Source: Sphagnum compactum (lineage: Eukaryota; Bryophyta; Sphagnopsida; Sphagnales). Taken from it: DNA of 64,000 bases. The notes below the pieces were generated by a model. That model saw only the letters and a list, made by a program, of their open reading frames with translations. It had not been told where the DNA came from and did not search any database. Every line of letters begins with the position of its first letter. Positions within the stretch are counted from its first letter, which is position 1. The DNA lies in NCBI GenBank assembly GCA_965153455.1, contig OZ234495.1, positions 23,804,875 to 23,868,874 on the forward strand, read 5' to 3'. The translations under genes and the position numbers were made by a program. Of the stretch, positions 36,523-48,500 are shown one piece after another.

Positions 36523-39500
36523 ATGTCCCATCAGCCAGGCAGAGGCGAGGCGCACTCACACCTCAGGAAGCCTGGCAGGTCTGCAGCCGCAGCGGCTGGT
36601 GCTGGGGTGCAGCAACGTGCGGCGGGGGGAGCATCTGTAGGCGCCGCAGCCAAAGGTGGAGGGTTACCTGCTCCTCCTCTGACTGCTGCTTCTACGCGCC
36701 CCGTATCGCCTGCGGCCTCCACCACTCCGCGTGGGTAAGTCTTTCTCTGCTGCTGCTTATGATCATGATGGTCATCATGGTGATACTCTTTCTTTTGACA
36801 TAAGAATACCCCATGCCGGTGTCTTCTAATGATGATGATGTCGCACATACCTAGGGTTCTTGCAATCGGTTGTATGCATGGTTAGTCACTAGAGCTGTCT
36901 GCGCCACTCTTTCGTTCAGTCTTCAGACTCTTGTTATGCGCCCCCCTGGTACCGTTCTGTTTTTCCATATAGTTGTAGTCAATTTACTGCATGGTGTTTC
37001 CTCATCTTGCTTCCTACTGCCCCTTGTCTGCTAAGGAAGGAAGGAAGGAAGGAAGGAATTTCCTGTTGCATCATCATCATCAGCATGCAAAACCTGATTC
37101 CCTGTCTTTCTGGTTACCCAGTGGTTTCTTTATGTTTTTATTGTGATATGACTCTAGCTTCATTATGCAACTCTGACTGGTTGTGTGATCCTGCTCATTT
37201 CACCCTTTTGTTTCAATTGCTGCATGCCTCCTCTCCATTTAGATGTGTTTTCCTCTCCGTTTTGCAACAGGCTGTCTCCGACTCCTTCACAAGCATTTTG
37301 TTGGCACTTCTTTTTCCCCTTGATTGTTTTAACATTTCCTCGATTCTTCACCAGCAGTTAGTCTTGGGTTCCTACTATGTCATTGATTGCTTCTTTATGG
37401 AACACTGTGTTTTCTACTTCAAAGTTTTTCACTTGCCCCTTACCGATCGATTATGGTTGGTCATCACCGATCATCTTCTTGCAGGGTTTAGAAATCTTCC
37501 TCCTGCAGTTGTAGAGTAGAACCCTTGCTTTTTGTGTCATACCCTTTTTTCTGTTATAGTGGTGGCTTTAAATGCTCTTTGGATCATTTGTGTCCACTGT
37601 CAGTTTCATGTCATCTTTCGGTTGTCAGTCAAACTTGCTTCTTTCTGTGTATGTGTCTTGCCATATTGCTTTCAGCTTTTGATTTGTGTTGTTTGCTCTC
37701 CTCCTTGCCATGTGCAGAATGTAATTCTGTTCTTGACTGTTTTGCTGTCTATTTCCAGCAATGAGTTTATTCCATGAATCTCCAGTTTTCAGAATTCCTT
37801 TTGTGCATGTTTTATTTCAAAGGTTTCCTTTCTGATTTTTTCTCATCTTTCATCTGCGCAATGACTCCTTGTGCATTTCTGTGCATGCTTTGCTGGCCCT
37901 TCTTACCTGTGACTTCATCTACTGACAAGATATGATGATTCTTCTGGCTTCTAGGGTTGTTATTTTAATGAACTGGAGTTCAGGTTTGTATATGCAAATT
38001 TCTTAGAGCCATCCCAAATTGCAGTTTCCAGAACACTGCAAGTATAATGTCATGCAATGTATACATTAGACAAGTTGAGGTGTTGTGCTAGCTATGGCAA
38101 TCCAATTGCTTGCTTGGGAGGTGCTTTGGTTTTCGGTCCTCAGTGGTTGAGAAACTGGTGTGTTTGGAGAACCTTCAATCGTTTGTGACCTTTGTAGGTT
38201 GCCTGGGTAGTGACTTCAGACTCTAGACCAAGGATCATTGGGAACCACAGTGAAACTGCAGAGATCATTCTCAAATGATTTGGGGACAGATCTCTTAGGG
38301 GTCTGTTCGCAGGGTCTTATTTTCTGGAGAGTGTATGCTATGTGTGAGCCTTTTCTGCACTGTTTGGATGGTTGTTTGAATCTCATTAATGATTCTCATG
38401 TTCCCCCAAGGTTTGTGATGTCCAGTGTATCATATTTCCTTTGGTGCCCCAGGGCAATCACACCTTCTGCGAATGCTTCCTGATACTTGTGGACTTGGGG
38501 TTTCATGGCCAGTGGCCATTCAAATTGTTCTGGTTGATGCTAACATGTGATGAGTTCAATCTGTGGTGATGATGCTGGTATGAGGAACCACAACACATTT
38601 GTCAATTGCCTCCAAATTCCAGAAATTGAACTTCTCCCATCATCATGGTAGTCATCTTGGAAGTAAGCTTTGTGAGCTTTACATGGGCATTTGGTCAGGA
38701 CCCTGTACTGGTCTAGGATAAATTGAAAATCTGTTGCCAGCCTGTGAAGACTACTTAAATGACATATAAAGTTAGGTTGGGGACATGACATTGAAGCTGT
38801 GGACTTGTTTTTCTGTTGCGAAAGTGGGAAGCGCGCTAATGGAACTCCTGCACTCGTTAGAGGCACTGAAAGTGGAGGGCCTGCAGAACAGGGTGGAGGC
38901 TTCAAGCCACAGCAGCCAGTCTCCACACAGCATCAAAACAATCAACAACAACAGGGTCTGTATGCTTACTTATCAGATCCGCAATAGACCTCATGGAAAG
39001 CCTGGTCATCATCAACTTTTTTGTTTTTACAATGGCATCATGGAATGTTCTCATGCAGTTACTACTAGGACTCTGGATCTTTCAGAAAATGCTCTCTTGT
39101 GACTTTGCTTTTGTTGGCAGTTTCCCTGCCGCATCAAGGCATGGGAACTGCAGATGCACATCAGCACTTGCAGTCAGCTGCTGCTCCGCCACCCTCAGAA
39201 TCTAAGGTTGGAGCATCATCCACTGGCAAAACTAGGACACCTGTAGCTCCTGCTGGAGCAGGCCTGGATCATGTAAAGCAATTGCCCACCAGTAAGCCAC
39301 CGGCACCACCATCTAGCCTTCCGGTCAGTACTGAAGCTGTGTCATTTTCTGGTAAATTCTCCTTTCTCAGCGCAAACTTGTTTGTTTGGTCTCTTTTGGT
39401 GTAGGCTCCTTGATTCATTGTACCCTTTCTCATATTTGCTGGGTTTTAGTGGCACCTTTTGGATGCAATCCACACTCAAGCATACTCATATTTTACCATG

Positions 39501-42500
39501 TTTTACTAATAGTGGATGATGTGATGGGCCTCTCTATAGTGGCATCATCTCAGGTGTCTCAAGCACTCTCTCAGAATTCCTTTGCATTCCAGTTTGGGAG
39601 TATTAGTCCTGGTTTTGGGAGCTTAGGTGTTGGAAAATCAACTGCCATGTCGGTACGCACCTTCTTTTCTACTGTTGAGTATTTTGTCATGCTTTTGTTT
39701 GACAACAACTTGTAATGACATAGTTGTTCTGCCTATAGTCAACTTGCAATTGCCTAAACTGTTGACTTTTCTTTTGAACTGTCACTGGCTGGAGTGTGTT
39801 CTGTGTCAATATGCCAGACTTTCTTCTTCAGTGCTGGGCTAATATTGTGTGTTCCTCTTACCAGTACCCATTACGAACAAATTCAGCTCCTCCTAATCTT
39901 GATGAGCAAAAGTGGGACCAGGTGCAACTAGTCTCCTGCCCCTCGTGACCAATGTTTATTGTTTTGTACTTCAGCCTGACCTAAGTACCTGTCTGACTTC
40001 CTGTTTTTTTTTGTCTGTAGGCCCGTTTTGATGTTCGGCCTACAGAAAAAACCCCACCAGTGGCAGCTGGGCATCAACAACCACAGGTACATGGAGAGTT
40101 TTTCAATGTGTCTTCAGCATTTTCCATCTTCAGTTCATTGTAAATAGCCTCTGGAACACATAAATTTATTTAGCTGGCACTTTGTTCATATGCTGCAACT
40201 TTGTTTTGCTTCAAATAATTGTGGAATTTGCATATGGCCGTGGAAAATGTAAGTAACCATTCTTTCTAATTTTATGTGGGATTTGGTATGCTGTAGTGTT
40301 CTCCTGTCAGGCAGAGTTATTGTAATCAGTTGTATGGATATCATATTTAACTCTGATGGGAGATTTTGTTGAACAGGTGGCCTCTCGTAACATGGGTAGT
40401 GGCTCAATGGATCAAGGAGTGGACAAAGCAATGCATTATAAGTCAACGAATGTGAGCCCTCAAGCTCCAGTGCATGCACCTCCTCCTCCTCCTCCAGCAC
40501 AAGCCCCACCGCAGCAGCAACTGTCTCAGGCACAGTACACCCAACAGCATCCACAGACCAACAATTTCATGCTTCAACAGCAGCTTGCCCAAATGCAGCA
40601 GCACCAGGTTCTGGCCCAGCAGCAGCAACAACAGCATCATCAACAGCAGCAGCAGCAACAGCTGCAACAGCAGCAGCAACAACAGCAAGCTATGCCGCAA
40701 CAGCAAGGAATGGTGCAACAAAGTTCAAGCCAAGGTATCAAGTTTCCTCCAATGATGGCGCCCCCTCCTCATGCGCCCCAAATTCTTGGGGGTCCCATTG
40801 GCTCATTGGCAAATTCATTATCTGCCCAACAAATGGCACAGCTAGGGCCCCAAATGGGAACAGTTATGGGAGGTCATATCCCACAAGGAATGCCTGGTTC
40901 TCAATATGGGCCCCCCACTACAAATCATCTAATTCCTCAGCGTGTGAATAGGGCTGTCAAGATTGTGGATCCCAATACTCATGAGGAACTGCGTTTTGAT
41001 GCAAAGGGGAAGAAAAGCGATTTGGGTATGGACAATCGACCATCAACTGCTGGGCCAGTCTCCACAGGTGTATCGGGTAGACTCTCTAGCAATGGCCCCC
41101 CCCCTCAGTCACGGCCTCCTTCAGTGGGGTATGGTGCAGGTCCTCATCACCAGATGGTTCAAGGCATGCCATACTTCCCGGGTGGGCCATATACTGGCAC
41201 ACCCAACTTTTACCAGCCTGGACCTCTGAAGACAAGTGGTCCGTCTGCAACTGGGGTCCCCACAGGAAACCCCCCTCCAGGCCGATTCAGTTATCCACCA
41301 CCCCCTCCAGGAGTTTCCTTCCTCCCCCCTCATGTTGGTGCTCCGCCACCACCTCCTGGAACAAAAGTGTCTCCTGGGAACGTAGGCTCTATGGGATTGG
41401 GTAGCATAGGCCTCCCAGCTGTTGAAGGGATCATAGCCCAACCTACAGCAGGACGACCTCTGATCAACCCTCCTCTAGTTGGACCCCCACCAGCCACTGT
41501 ACCAGGTGTTCCTGCAGGAATGGCAGTCAGTAGGCCTGCAGGACTTGGAGCTCTTCCACAATCAAGTCTTAACAATTCTTCTTCAGTGAATGAGAGGCCC
41601 TCTGCAGTGGTTATGGTCCCTCCACCCCTCCATGTGCCAGTTTCTGTTTCTGTTCCTGGTCCTGTTGCCACACAACCTGTCCTAAGTCTGGTAATTCCTC
41701 CGGAATCTGAGTTGGCATTCAAGTTTGGTGATGTGGAAGTGTCAGGCTCCTCCCCATCATTTCCTGCTGGGGAAGTGCTATCAAATGGTTTATCTGCACC
41801 TCAAAATGGTTCAAATGGCCATGCAACTTCGCCTACAGGATCCCGAAGCTCTGAGACAAGTGCTTCTGGAACTTCAATTCCAGCCCCTGGACTTGGTACA
41901 TCTTTTCCAAGCAGACCTACAGTTATTGTGGTCCCATCAAAAAGTTCTGCAGCAACCTCTAGTCCAATTGCTGTCAGTCCAAAGGGAGTGACTGCAGCAG
42001 TGAATCTAGGTGAAAAGGTGAAACCTGATGTTGCAAAGGCTGTGGGTTCAAGAAAGAAGAAGGATCGGCAGCAGCGGCAGCAGCAACAACTCCTCTCTGA
42101 AGGGCATGGAGAGAAATCATCTGAGGGGGTTGTGGCACCAGTTGCACAGCCTTCTGGAGAGAAGGCTGTGACTGGAGCAAATCCTGCTGGGCCTGGTGCC
42201 TCACGGTCAGGCTTACAAAGAATGCAGTCTGGAGTGCATACTGCTGTATATGCACCAGTAAAGAATTCCTCCGCAAGGCAGGATGATTTGAAGCTAACTG
42301 ATAAGAAACCAGCAGGCAAGATTTCCAGTCTAGGTATCTATCTCTCCAGTCATGCAATGCCATGAATGTTTGATTTATTACCACCATCTTTGCCTACTTC
42401 CACTATTTCCAGTACCCAAGTTTGACCAATGTCAAAACCTGGGGATCCACTGTGGCATTTCTGGGTATTCTCTTGGACTTTCAGGTTTCACATGTGAAGA

Positions 42501-45500
42501 TAGGATCGTTTGTTTCAAGACATTACAATGGAGGGCTCATTGCGCTCTAGCAAGTTCATTAGATGTCAATATGTTTCCTGGCTTTGTTCTCCACTCCTTA
42601 AGTTAAGGGTGCAGCAATGCGCTATCTAGATTTGGAGCTCTCATGGCTATTTAACCTTAACATTGTGTGTTTAGATGGTCTTGAGCAAGATCTCCTGACT
42701 TAACAGCTCTTTGTTGCCTCTATTCAGATGCTGTTGGAGCAGCTTGGAATTTCACTATACCTACTACTCCTGGGGTCTCTTTGGTTTTGAGCTCTCTGAA
42801 GCTACTGATTTTGTTTGGTGTGTGTCCAGATTCTGTTGCTGCACTAGAGAGCATGGGACCAATTCCAGCAAAGCTTGTTAAACAGGGCTCAGGAGTAGAG
42901 GAAAAAGAACATTTGATTCTAGCCACAGCAATGTCTGAGGTTTCTGTTCCTTCAGCTGAACCACTTTCATTGGAGTCAGGGGATGAGATTGTACATTCCG
43001 AGGCACCTCGTGCAACCTCCACCGTTGAGACTGATACACAAACTGCTGAAACGTTAACCCAGGACTTTCTTCCTTCCCAGAGATTGTCTGGAATGCATGC
43101 GACAGGTGAAACTTTACCTTCGGAGGCAGCTAATGCTACTCCAACTCCGAGTGACATACAAGACTTTGAAGTTTCTACTGATGACTCCACATTGAGATCT
43201 AGGGCTGAACCAGAGTCTGTTATTGACTGCCATGTATCAACAGAGGTAATGAGGGAGCCTGGAGGTGATTGGATGTCAAACTCTGAGGTGGTCTTGAGGG
43301 CCAACAATAAGGTAAGGAGCTTTTGAGCTTCGCACGTAATAGCAGTTGCTCTCACAAGGAATTTTGATATGGTTTCACATTTTGTTAGGGCTTGAAGGTT
43401 AAGGGTGCCCTGAACTAATTCACAAAGAATTCATGAGCAACACTGTTAGTTTACTACTTCTCTTCCAGCAAAAGAATTTTTCGTATATGTAGGTCTGTTT
43501 GTTTTAGGAGTTGTGGTTTCACCTGCATTTGCCTCAGATTAGGGCCTGTGACAGTGTGCTCATTGATGGGTTGCAGGAGAATGTGGAAGACAAAGGAGCT
43601 TCTGACTTGGTGCAGAAAACCTATCCTCAAGATATCCTTGGATCTGGGATCACAGACCTGCCTGAAGAGTTACAAGTCAAGGAAATGCCTTCAGCCATGG
43701 ATGCTGCTCCTGTTGAAACTGCCTCTGAGACTGGTCTTGAGATTGGAGGGCTGCAGGTTCTGGCTGAAGAGGGAGGTACATCAGTTGGAGATGAGAAGGG
43801 TGCTCCCATGGATACCAATAATGATCTGTCAGAAGTGGCTGATCTTGCTGTATCTACAGATCTGCCAGAGGCTGCCGATGCCTCTCCATCTAATGTGGAG
43901 GAAATTGACACTCCCCTAGCTTCATCTGAGGAGGGTAAACATGTTGAGGCTGTCAACTTTGTTCCTATGAGAGTCTCAGAGGTTGAACCAGTGGAGGAAG
44001 GGCAAACAGCTTTAGCAAATGAGGTTGTAGAAGAGAGTGAAGGTGCTGTAAAAGCTCTGGGTGAAGAGGTGCCCAAAGCAGTGACTGATGTAACTGCCTT
44101 GGAAATTGATTCTGCACTGGCACCATCCGACCTCTCATCAACTGATGAAACCAGATCTGGCTTGAGCACAGAAGGAGAAGATTTGGTGTTGGAATCTCGA
44201 CCTGCTCATGGCAGTCTTAGCTTGTTAACAGAAAGACCAGTTGAGGGTGAGTCACTTCCCAAACTTGAGGAAAGCACTGTCATTGCAGAGAGCACTGATG
44301 AGCCTCTTCCAGAAACTTCAGGAGATTTGGGACATGCAGAGTCAAATGTGAGCAATATACCTCTATCTGGAACTGTGGTTGACTTGAAAATGTCCACTTC
44401 AAGCAGAGGCGTTTCTAGCTCAGCCACTGAAATTTTGAGCACTATTATGGATGGTGCAGAATTACATGAGCAGGCCACTGTTCACAGTAATTCTAATCAG
44501 CAGGAAGCTGAAAACTCAGGAGATATTGATAATCCAGAAGAGGAAATGTCAAAGGTTCCTGAGGGTTTCAAAGCAGCTAGCAGAAAGAAGAAGATGAAGG
44601 AGCTTCTTGCAAGAGCTGATGCTGCAGGTACAACTGCAGATTTGTATAATGCATACAAAGCTCCAGAGGAGAAAAAGCTTGATGAGGCAGAGAGTATTGG
44701 AGTTTCTGGCTCAGGGCCTTCAGGCAGTGAGGAAATTGGTGATACTTTTCTACCTGCAGAGAAGAAGCCCTTTTCAAAGGAGGTAGATGACTGGGAGGAG
44801 GCCGCAGAGCTGCCTGTTCCAAAAATTCCTGCTGGAGCCACCAACTTCACCAGTGAGGGAGAGAGGAAGTACACTCGTGACTTCTTGCTGACATACAAGG
44901 ACCTAAACCAGGATTTGCCAGTGAATTTTGAGATCAGGCAGGATGTAGCTGAGCATTTACTAAACCCAGAAGTTGGATCCACTCCTGGTCGGATACTGGA
45001 CCAACAGCCTGGTTCTGGGCCACAGCGCCTGGAGCGGAGAGGAAGTGGGTTGGATGAAGACAGGTGGAAATCAGGATCTGTAGTGTCTCCTGCCAGGACC
45101 CCAAGTGGGGATGCTCGAATGGATATGGCCATGGCTATGGGACCATTTTGGCCAGGTCAAAGTGTCCTACCAGGGTTGATTTCACGGATCCCACAAGGGG
45201 TTCGGCCTGTGGGTGGTATGCCTATGCAGCTGCCAGGTATGATGGGTCCAATCCCAGGAGGGCCTGCAGGAATGATATCCCCACACAACATGATGGGCAT
45301 GTCACCAGGTCCAACAAGAACGAATGGTGTTGATGCTGATCGGTGGCAGCGGGCACCAATTGCAGCTGGAAAAGGGCCAGGGCTGATTCCTTCTCCTCGC
45401 ACATCATTGCCTGCTATGCATAAGGCTGACAAAAGATATGAAGTTGGTGTGGTCTCTGATGAGGAACAGGGAAAACAGAGACAGATCAAGAGCATTCTCA

Positions 45501-48500
45501 ATAAGCTGACTCCTCAAAATTTTGACCGTCTCTTTCTCAAGGTTAATGAGGTCAACATTGACTCTGCAGTCACTCTGACAGGTGTGATCTCTCAGATTTT
45601 TGATAAAGCACTGACAGAACCAACCTTCTGTGAGATGTATGCCAAGTTCTGTGCCCAGCTTGCTACCAATTTGCCAGAGTTCACGGAGAATGATGAGAAG
45701 ATCACCTTTAAACGGGTGCTGCTGAATAAGTGCCAAGAAGAGTTTGAACGTGGGGAAAGGGAACAAGAAGAGGCCGAGAAGGTTGAGGAGGAAGGGGAGG
45801 TGAAGCTTACCCCCCAGGAAAGAGAGGAAAGGAGGTTAAAGGCTCGCAGGCGTATGTTGGGAAATATTCGTTTCATTGGAGAACTTTATAAGATGGGCAT
45901 GTTGACAGAGCGCATTATGCATGAGTGTATAAAGAAGCTTCTAGGTCATCCTCCCCGTCAGAACCCTGATGAGGAAGATGTGGAAGCTTTGTGCAAATTG
46001 ATGAGCACTATTGGCCGAATCATTGACCATCCAAAAGCAAAGGAGCACATTGATGCTTACTTCAGAAGAATCGAATCACTTTCCAATAACCAGAAACTCT
46101 CATCCAGACTAAGGTTTATGCTGAAGGATGTAATTGACCTGCGAAGAAATGGATGGCAAGAGAGACGTAAAGTGGAGGGCCCAAAGAAGATAGAAGATGT
46201 TCATCGTGATGCAGTGCAGGAGCGGCAGCAGGCATCAGCTAATGCTGGGCGGGATCGCTTTAGTCGAGGCCTTAGCATGGGTGGAGGGCCTTCTAGAGGG
46301 CGACCAGGACCTGCTCAAGACTTTCCTATGCGGGGCCCTCAGTCGCCCATGTTTACTCCGATGCCAGCGATGCGAGGAGCACTGCAGGGAGGAGGTTTGC
46401 GTGGGCCTCCAGGGACTGGGCAAGATATCCGAATGGAGGAACGGTCACTTCTTATGGATGCGCGACCAGTGCCAATGCCTTTGTCACAGAGGGCGAATGA
46501 TGAGGGTGCCATTACTCTTGGTCCTCAGGGAGGGCTTGGGAGAGCAATGGGTGTCCGAGGGCAGCCTTCATTGAACACTGTGCGTACATTTTCTGATGTT
46601 GGAACTGCAATGGGCCCTGATATGCGGCGAGCCAGTGGTGTCACTTTTACAGGCCCAGACAGATCACCTTTCGTGGCACGTGATGAGCTCCCTATGCGGC
46701 CTTCCAGTGCTGAGAGACCAAGATCTGCAGAAAGGCCTCTTCTGGACAGACCATTTGTACCTGATAGGCCAGGCTTAGGTAGAGATTTGCAGAATGTGGC
46801 TGATCGTTTGATAATTGATAGACCATCAGTGGCAGTATCTTCAAGTACCTTGCAGCTGCAACGACCCGAAACAATTCTGACTCCTGTTGCTGCCAGTCCT
46901 TCAACACCACTGCAGCTGAGTGAAGATGAACTCAGGAAGAAAAGTCTCTCAGCAATCACTGAGTACTATAAGTAAGGCCATGTTATGCCTTCTCATCACT
47001 GGCTGCTTTCTTGTCCTCTTTTCATTTTTTTGTCCTAATAAATAGTTGAATTGATGGATCAGTTTACCTTGTTGCTGTGCAGTGTGAGGGATGTTAAAGA
47101 AGCTGCCCTATGTGTGAAGGAACTGGAAGCGCCTGACTTCCATCCAACTCTTGTTTCAATTTGGGTGTCAGACTCATTAGACAAGAAGGAAACTGAGAGA
47201 TCTCTCTTGGTCAGCCTGCTGTGTCATCTCTATGACTTTGAGACTCCATTGCTGACTCAAGAAGAAATAGCAAGAGGGTATTTGACCAACTGGATCACCT
47301 TTCAAAAAACTTTTGTCTCATCTTTTGTTGCATCTCATATGAGCCTGATCTCAGATGCCTTTTTTCAGACTGTTTGACCAGTGTGACCGGGGTGCAGGAT
47401 TGATTGGCAAGTGGACGTTGTTTTTTCAATCTGGATCTTGTGGTTGTTGGGACTCTAGATTGTCTGATGATCTCCTATAACCTTTGCATGCTCTGATGCA
47501 TTGGGAGATGTGGATGGGGTTGGTGCAGGCTTGAGGGTGTACTTTCTCTCTTGGAGGACACAACAGTTGATGTGCCAAGAGCACCAGAATATTTGGCAGA
47601 AATGTTGGCAAAACTGATTTCTGCAGGAGTGTTGTCTCTCAGTCAAGTGGGAAAGCTTTTAGAAGAGGGTGGTCCTGAGCCTGGAAGCCTGTTAGAACAG
47701 GATGTTGCCCTCAACATTTTTGGTGCTATATTGAGTACTCTGAGAAAAGAGAGAGGGGCGGACTACATGGCCGACGCATACAGAAACTCTGGGCTTCAAG
47801 TCGAGGATTTCCTCTTGCCTGCGGACAAAAGCAAAGGAGGCAAGCTGGACGCCTTCTTGGAGAAAAGGCATTTGCAAAGTCTATACCCAGTGAGTCCATT
47901 CATTCTGCATGGAACTGTTCACTCCCCAACTGCATACTGAACTAGCCCCCATTCTGTCATGCAAGATAGTTGCAAAGTTTCTAAAATCAAGTTCATCCAA
48001 TGCAAAACTTGAGTTTACAAATGTCACCTGCCACAACAGGGCAGTGACCCTTGTCATTTGCTTGAGTCATTGCAACAAAGGACCAATTTGATCTTGTGTA
48101 TATCTGTGACCATGCAATCATGTTGCTTAGAGGAGAATGCACAAGCCACAGTTTTTTCACCAAGCCACGTGGCAACCTGATGTTTGTATCTCTGACTATA
48201 GGCTGTTTTGTAGCTTGATCAACTATGGAACAGTTGACCTGTCCAATAGTGCTTATATTCATCATACCACATACTGACCGCTGAGCCCTTTACCTTGAGA
48301 CCTATTTGTTTCATTACTGTGTTTCCCTGTTTGACAACAAGGGTTTGCAGTCTTTTGTTGTGAACAATTTTTTGATGTGGGAGTGCAAGAGTCTTTTTTC
48401 CCAGCAAAGGTGGATCAATCCTAAGTGAGATAAACACTTGTGGTGTATCTTCCAGATGAAACGAGTGGAGAAGGACATCAGAGAAGCACTAGCGCAAAAT

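Noticed and set aside
37007-37519. 170-codon plus-strand frame
   Set aside because: It lies inside intron 1 of eIF4G. It is Phe/Leu/Ser/Cys-rich because the intron is pyrimidine-rich, and has no domain.
42720-46959. Long minus-strand open frames opposite eIF4G exons (for example 42720-43355, 44497-45132 and 46525-46959)
   Set aside because: They are mirror frames of Ser/Glu/Pro-rich coding sequence, with Ser/Cys-rich composition and no domain. The plus strand carries the recognised protein.
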